Shown here: positions 31,512-35,313 of the stretch, in pieces | How the letters are laid out: every line of letters starts with the position of its first letter | How positions within the stretch are numbered: position 1 is the stretch's first letter | NCBI GenBank assembly: GCA_937944445.1 | Contig: CALDYP010000018.1 | Coordinates: 1 to 35,313, forward strand | DNA from: an uncultured Anaerolineae bacterium | Lineage (GTDB): Bacteria; Chloroflexota; Anaerolineae; Aggregatilineales; Phototrophicaceae | DNA length: 35,313 bases | Direction of reading: 5' to 3' | The notes under the pieces: generated by a model | What the model was told of the DNA's origin: nothing | Seen by the model: only the letters and a program-made list of their open reading frames with translations | Databases searched by the model: none | Position numbers and translations under genes: made by a program

Positions 31512-32719
31512 GGGGCGTGCCCCCACCACCAGCGGCGCGTCCACAGCAGCAGCGCGAACATAGCAAGGGGCAGCGGCAGAAAGAGCGAGGGGTGCTCCAA
31601 GCTGCCGCGCCCCTGAATGGTGAGCGCGAACTGCGCCCAATGAAAGGCCGTCATAGCCGCCAAGATGACGGCCACAGCAGCACCCCCCCAGCGGCGGTCT
31701 GCCTGCTGAAGGTAGGCGACGATCGCTAGGTTGAAGGCCACAAAGTGCGGCGTCGCCGTCCGCGCGGCAATGAGGTGCGTCACGACCAGCGTCATCAAGA
31801 CTACCCACAGCCAGCGCTCCGACTGCCGCTGCACGAGCAGGCTGTGCCACCCCCACAGCATGGGCAGCGCAAAGCCGATCGTCAGCAGCCACTCAAGGTC
31901 AACACCGAGCAGGCCAGTGGTGAGGATCCACGCGGGCGAGCCAGTGTCAGGGTAAGCGGCGGCGGTGTATTGGGGGTATAAGCGCACCTGCGCCACCCAA
32001 GCGCCGAACCAATCGGGCTGAGCGATGAACGAGGCCAGCATCAAGCCGCCGAACGCCAGCGCAAACGCCGCGACAAAGCGCGTCCGCCGCTCGCGCAGCG
32101 CCCACAGCAGCAGCAGCGGCACGATCAGATAGCCCATCTGGGGCTTGAGCGTGGAAAGCGCCAGCGCCGCCCCGGCGAGTGCGTCGCGCTGTTTGACCAG
32201 CCCCCACACCGCGGCGACTTGCAGCAAGTAGACGAGGTGGCTGGGCTGGCCGAGCAGCAAGCCGCGCGCTGCGAAATAGTCGAACAATGCCCACAGCAGC
32301 AGCGCTGCCAGCAGCAGCGGGGCAGGTCGCCAGCGGTAGAGGTCAAGGACGAGCGCGAGCGCCGTCAACAAGCAGGCTTGCAAGAACACCAGCCACACCG
32401 CCGAGGCCCACGCATAGTCTAGAAACACCAGCGGCCACATCACGAACGCCGTGTAGAAGGGATATACGAAAAAGCCCGGGTCTTCGTTCGCCACCACAGG
32501 GCGACCGTAGATGCGCTGCTGGATGTTCAGGCTGGCTTCGTCGCTGTAAGGGCTGACGCCGTCCACGAAGAAGGAGCGCGCCCCCTCCCAACGCGACAGA
32601 AAGTCGTTCATGCCCGGCACGCGCGACGTGAACAGGTTGTGCGTGAGGGTCACCGCGGCAGCGAAGGCGGCCATGAGCAGCAGGCCAAGCAGCAGGCGAG
32701 GCAAGTGAAGGGTCTTCAA
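31463..32719 (-). CDS. GT87-like (DUF2029) membrane glycosyltransferase
   Basis: This 418-residue protein has about nine to ten hydrophobic helices, starting at residue 8. It starts with TTG at 32719, with AAGGAA about ten bases upstream. The first external loop has NDFLSRWEGARSFF, with the acidic residue typical of GT-C polyprenyl-phosphate-mannose transferases. Family-like elements include DPGFFVYPFYTAFVMWPL and STLKPQMGYL. GT87 enzymes add sugars (mannose in mycobacteria) to lipid carriers on the outer side of the membrane. The gene stands alone. Its 3' end is encoded on the strand opposite the last 16 codons of the cobalamin-type protein gene. Confidence 0.82.
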   Translation of the reverse strand: MKTLHLPRLLLGLLLMAAFAAAVTLTHNLFTSRVPGMNDFLSRWEGARSFFVDGVSPYSDEASLNIQQRIYGRPVVANEDPGFFVYPFYTAFVMWPLVFLDYAWASAVWLVFLQACLLTALALVLDLYRWRPAPLLLAALLLWALFDYFAARGLLLGQPSHLVYLLQVAAVWGLVKQRDALAGAALALSTLKPQMGYLIVPLLLLWALRERRTRFVAAFALAFGGLMLASFIAQPDWFGAWVAQVRLYPQYTAAAYPDTGSPAWILTTGLLGVDLEWLLTIGFALPMLWGWHSLLVQRQSERWLWVVLMTLVVTHLIAARTATPHFVAFNLAIVAYLQQADRRWGGAAVAVILAAMTAFHWAQFALTIQGRGSLEHPSLFLPLPLAMFALLLWTRRWWWGHAPHPNAAVGSSMRQPLP

Positions 32720-32785
32720 GGCGTGGCGTTCCTTCTGGTGGATTCCACGACAATCTTACCGCATCAGCGCTTTTTTGCGCTCCCT

Positions 32786-32815
32786 TTGACGCGCTGTGCG
32801 AAATGCGAGTATGCT
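32786..32815 (+). promoter_or_regulatory. Promoter of rsgA
   Basis: TTGACG (32786-32791) and TATGCT (32810-32815) are 18 bases apart, about 31 bases before the TTG start of rsgA. AAGGAG follows between them and the start. Confidence 0.55.
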
Positions 32816-32846
32816 GTAAGCAGCAGGCAAGTAAAGGAGAGCGCGT

Positions 32847-33806
32847 TTGCAATCAGGTCTGATCGTGCGGGAACAGAGCGGTTTCTACTGGGTGGAAACC
32901 GAGGAGGGCGCGGTGGTGCGCTGTCGGCTGCGGGGGCGGCTGAAAGAAGAAGCCCAAACGGCGGACATCGCGGCCATTGGCGACCGCGTAGACATCACAA
33001 TCGTCGAAGAGGACGGCACAGACGAGCAAAACGGCGTGATTGAGACGGTGCACCCGCGCACAAGCGTCATCTCGCGCGCCGTCCGCACTGAGGGCAAGCG
33101 CGGCGCTGGCCAAGCCCAACGCGAGCATGTGCTGATCGCCAACGCACAGCAGGTTTTTTTCGTGCTGGCCCCGCGCCAGCCCGCCCCCAACTTCCGCATG
33201 TTGGATCGGCTGCTCGTGGCGGGCGAACGCGCCGCCATCGACATCACGATTGTCGTCAACAAAGCTGACTTGAGCGATGAGCCGACGCTCAACGCGCTGA
33301 TCGCCCCCTACCGCGCGATGGGCTACACGGCGCTCTACACGAGCGCGCTGCGCGGGGACGGCATCGACGCGCTGCGCGAGCGGCTCCACGGGCGCATCAG
33401 CGTGTTCACGGGGCAGTCCGGCGTGGGCAAGACCAGCCTGCTGAACGCCATCCAGCCCGGGCTGGGGCGCGCGGTGAAAGCTGTCAGCCAGACGAGCGAG
33501 GAAGGCCTGCACACTACCCGCGACAGCGCCTTGATTCGGCTGGAGGGCGGGGGCTATCTGGCGGATACGCCGGGCATCCGCCAGATGCTGCCGTTCGACG
33601 TGGAACCCGACGAGCTGGACGGCTACTTCCGCGATATTGCCGCAGTGCTCGGAGAATGCCGCTTCAACAACTGCACCCATACCAAAGAGCCGGGCTGCGC
33701 GGTGCGGCGGGCGGTTAAGGCCGGGCGCATCGCGCGCCACCGCTATGACAACTTTCTGCACCTACGCGAGGAACTGCGCGAGGGCTACATCACCTACGAT
33801 CTGTAA
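32847..33806 (+). CDS. rsgA: Ribosome small-subunit-dependent GTPase A
   Basis: This 319-residue protein starts with TTG (AAGGAG seven bases upstream). It has an N-terminal OB domain, then a circularly permuted GTPase: NKAD at 138-141, G1 GQSGVGKTS at 189-197 and DTPG at 240-243. A C-terminal zinc finger (C271, C276, H278, C284) follows. It binds the 30S subunit late in maturation, releasing itself on GTP hydrolysis. The family's usual order of G4-G5-G1-G2-G3 is kept. It is followed by pdxS after about 104 bases. Confidence 0.95.
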   Translation: MQSGLIVREQSGFYWVETEEGAVVRCRLRGRLKEEAQTADIAAIGDRVDITIVEEDGTDEQNGVIETVHPRTSVISRAVRTEGKRGAGQAQREHVLIANAQQVFFVLAPRQPAPNFRMLDRLLVAGERAAIDITIVVNKADLSDEPTLNALIAPYRAMGYTALYTSALRGDGIDALRERLHGRISVFTGQSGVGKTSLLNAIQPGLGRAVKAVSQTSEEGLHTTRDSALIRLEGGGYLADTPGIRQMLPFDVEPDELDGYFRDIAAVLGECRFNNCTHTKEPGCAVRRAVKAGRIARHRYDNFLHLREELREGYITYDL

Positions 33807-33910
33807 GCGGCGTGGTCTCATTGGTCTACCGTGGACATATAATTCCACATCAGCAATCATTAGCATGGTTGCAGATGGTTACAGTTAGTTCAAGCAGAGG
33901 AATACCTACT

Positions 33911-34819
33911 ATGAGTCAAAATGGAAACCACGTGAACGGCGAAACAGGCACCGAGCTGAGCAAGCGCGGCCTTGCGCAGATGCTGAAGGGCGGCGTCATC
34001 ATGGACGTCGTGACGCCTGAGCAGGCCAAGATCGCCGAAGATGCCGGGGCCTGCGCGGTGATGGCGCTGGAGCGCGTCCCGGCGGACATTCGGCGGCAGG
34101 GCGGCGTGGCGCGCATGAGCGACCCCGACATGATCGAAGGGATCATCAAAGCCGTTACGATCCCTGTCATGGCCAAAGCGCGCATCGGCCACTTCGTCGA
34201 GGCGCAGATCCTGCAAGCGCTGGGGGTGGACTACATCGACGAGAGCGAAGTGCTGACGCCCGCCGACGAAGAACACCACATCGACAAGCGCAAGTTCGTT
34301 GTGCCGTTCGTCTGCGGCGCGCGCAACCTCGGCGAGGCGCTGCGGCGCATCAACGAGGGCGCGGCCATGATCCGCACGAAGGGCGAGGCCGGCACAGGCA
34401 ACGTCGTCGAGGCCGTCCGCCATGCGCGCGCGGTGATGGGTGAAATCCGCCGCATTCAGAACATGGCGGAGGAAGAGCTTTACGCCTACGCGAAAGAGAT
34501 CCAAGCGCCCTATCACCTCGTGCTCGAGACGGCCAAGCTGGGCCGCCTGCCGGTGGTGAACTTCGCCGCGGGCGGGGTGGCCACCCCTGCTGATGCCGCG
34601 CTGATGATGCAGCTTGGCATGGACGGCGTCTTCGTGGGCAGCGGCATCTTCAAGAGCGGCGACCCTGCTAAGCGCGCTGCGGCCATTGTGAAAGCCGTGA
34701 CGCACTACAACGACCCGCACATCCTCGCAGAGGTCAGCCGCAACCTCGGCGAGGCGATGGTCGGCATCAACATCGACACCCTGCCCGAGGCCGAGAAGAT
34801 GGCCGGCCGCGGCTGGTAG
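33911..34819 (+). CDS. pdxS: Pyridoxal 5'-phosphate synthase, lyase subunit PdxS
   Basis: The start chosen is the ATG at 33911, with AGAGGA upstream; a longer reading from 33812 is in AT-rich leader sequence. The 302-residue product is a TIM barrel with [11 protein letters not shown], the Schiff-base lysine K89 in [11 protein letters not shown], the second conserved lysine in [10 protein letters not shown] and the [27 protein letters not shown] end. It makes vitamin B6 from ribose-5-phosphate, glyceraldehyde-3-phosphate and ammonia. The glutaminase partner pdxT is not adjacent on either side; a terminator follows. It may be elsewhere or replaced by free ammonia. Confidence 0.95.
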   Translation: MSQNGNHVNGETGTELSKRGLAQMLKGGVIMDVVTPEQAKIAEDAGACAVMALERVPADIRRQGGVARMSDPDMIEGIIKAVTIPVMAKARIGHFVEAQILQALGVDYIDESEVLTPADEEHHIDKRKFVVPFVCGARNLGEALRRINEGAAMIRTKGEAGTGNVVEAVRHARAVMGEIRRIQNMAEEELYAYAKEIQAPYHLVLETAKLGRLPVVNFAAGGVATPADAALMMQLGMDGVFVGSGIFKSGDPAKRAAAIVKAVTHYNDPHILAEVSRNLGEAMVGINIDTLPEAEKMAGRGW

Positions 34820-34847
34820 TGCGCTGAACGCCCCCTCGTCTAACTGA

Positions 34848-34877
34848 ATCGCCCTCCACATGGAGGGCGATTTTTTT
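34848..34877 (+). terminator. Rho-independent terminator of pdxS
   Basis: A perfect 10-bp stem (ATCGCCCTCC with GGAGGGCGAT) closes an ACAT loop and runs directly into seven T. This is the best terminator in the window. Confidence 0.9.
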
Positions 34878-34911
34878 ATAACTTTTTACAACTCAAAGCG
34901 AAAGAAGTCTC

Positions 34912-34917
34912 TATAAT
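34912..34917 (+). promoter_or_regulatory. Consensus -10 before the last gene
   Basis: TATAAT lies 37 bases before the ATG at 34955. TTTACA (34885-34890) is the nearest -35-like element but is 21 bases away, which is too long for a normal spacer. Confidence 0.4.
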
Positions 34918-34954
34918 ATTAAGTAATGTTCAATTTCTCAAAGGCGTTATATCT

Positions 34955-35313
34955 ATGAACATCCGTTGGTTTGTGCTGCTGGCGTCGTTGGTGCTGGTGG
35001 CAATCGGAGCTGTGATGGCCCAAGATGACACGGGCAAGGTGAACGACCCGGGCTTCAACGAGCGCGCGAATGCGTGTTTTGCTGGCGGGTCGCTCGAAGG
35101 CAAGTGCCACACGACCGATGCTGACCGTGACAACGACATCGATCAACTGGACATCGATTTCATGTGGTGGTGCGGTTGGTATATCATTCGCGTCGAGTAC
35201 AAGCAGCTTCCCGCCTCAGTCGTGCCGGATGGCTGCTACTTTGAGCCTGCGCCACCGCCTACTCCTACGGCAGCGCCGACGGAAACGCCCATCGACGATG
35301 ATTGCCCGCCATT
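34955..35313 (+). CDS. Secreted Cys-containing protein, cut by the window edge
   Basis: The reading frame from the ATG at 34955 stays open to the end of the window (119 codons plus two bases), so this is an incomplete gene. It has a signal peptide (MNIRWFVLLASLVLVAIGAVMAQ), then a domain with at least five cysteines (NACFAGG, KCHTTD, WWCGWY, DGCYF and DDDCPP) and a Trp-rich motif FMWWCGWYIIRVEY. A Pro/Thr-rich linker begins near residue 100 (PAPPPTPTAAPTETP). This is the layout of a small exported domain followed by a flexible stalk. I recognise no family. It follows the pdxS terminator and has its own -10 element. Confidence 0.75.
   Translation, partial: MNIRWFVLLASLVLVAIGAVMAQDDTGKVNDPGFNERANACFAGGSLEGKCHTTDADRDNDIDQLDIDFMWWCGWYIIRVEYKQLPASVVPDGCYFEPAPPPTPTAAPTETPIDDDCPP

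Overview
This window is a compact, GC-rich bacterial chromosome segment of about 35 kb, with 36 protein genes (one cut by the right edge), no rRNA or tRNA that I can see, no CRISPR array and no transposase. The gene content and the many short palindromic intergenic repeats resemble Chloroflexota (Anaerolineae-like). That content includes MutS2, cell-wall LysM glycosidase, multi-PepSY proteins, an ECF sigma factor, a GT87-type membrane glycosyltransferase and an AXE1 esterase. The lineage is an inference and no marker gene here proves it. Start codons include GTG and TTG, and several convergent genes overlap at their 3' ends.

Layout. 1-300: array of palindromic repeats. 437-5298 (+): apparent operon of dtd, a HEAT-repeat protein, a GT4 glycosyltransferase, a polyprenyl-phosphate sugar transferase and a secreted beta-propeller protein, so proofreading followed by exopolysaccharide synthesis. 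5366-6625 (+): small zinc-finger-like protein and trxB. 6727-11675 (-): LysM glycosidase, a small protein, mutS2 and an atypical receiver protein. 11843-14032 (+): RclA/MerA-like flavoprotein behind an AT-rich palindromic operator, then a methyltransferase. 14029-15257 (-): nitrilase-family amidase plus a small partner. 15508-19260 (-): PepSY / response regulator / histidine kinase / PepSY, a sensory cassette. 19368-19493: MITE-like element with inverted termini and an 8-bp target duplication. 19648-21029 (+): AXE1 esterase and an unknown protein. 21021-23079 (-): zinc-ribbon-FHA protein, sigma factor and methyltransferase. 23245-25285 (-): membrane-anchored amidase, monothiol glutaredoxin and a tail-anchored protein. 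25553-26041 (+): cyclophilin. 26129-27649 (-): double-PH membrane protein. 27898-29850 (+): S9 peptidase. 29840-30322 (-): MarR regulator. 30582-31511 (+): cobalamin-binding-type protein. 31463-32719 (-): GT87-like protein. 32847-34819 (+): rsgA and pdxS. 34955-end (+): partial secreted protein.

The most distinctive signals are not the enzymes. They are (i) a family of intergenic hairpins whose inner arms differ but stay self-complementary, (ii) a 126-bp MITE-like element with a truncated relative 11 kb away, (iii) a 10-bp perfect inverted repeat over a promoter, with a third copy of its core nearby, and (iv) the two-component system bracketed by two triple-PepSY exported proteins. All functional assignments come from reading motifs in the translated sequence; no database search was run.
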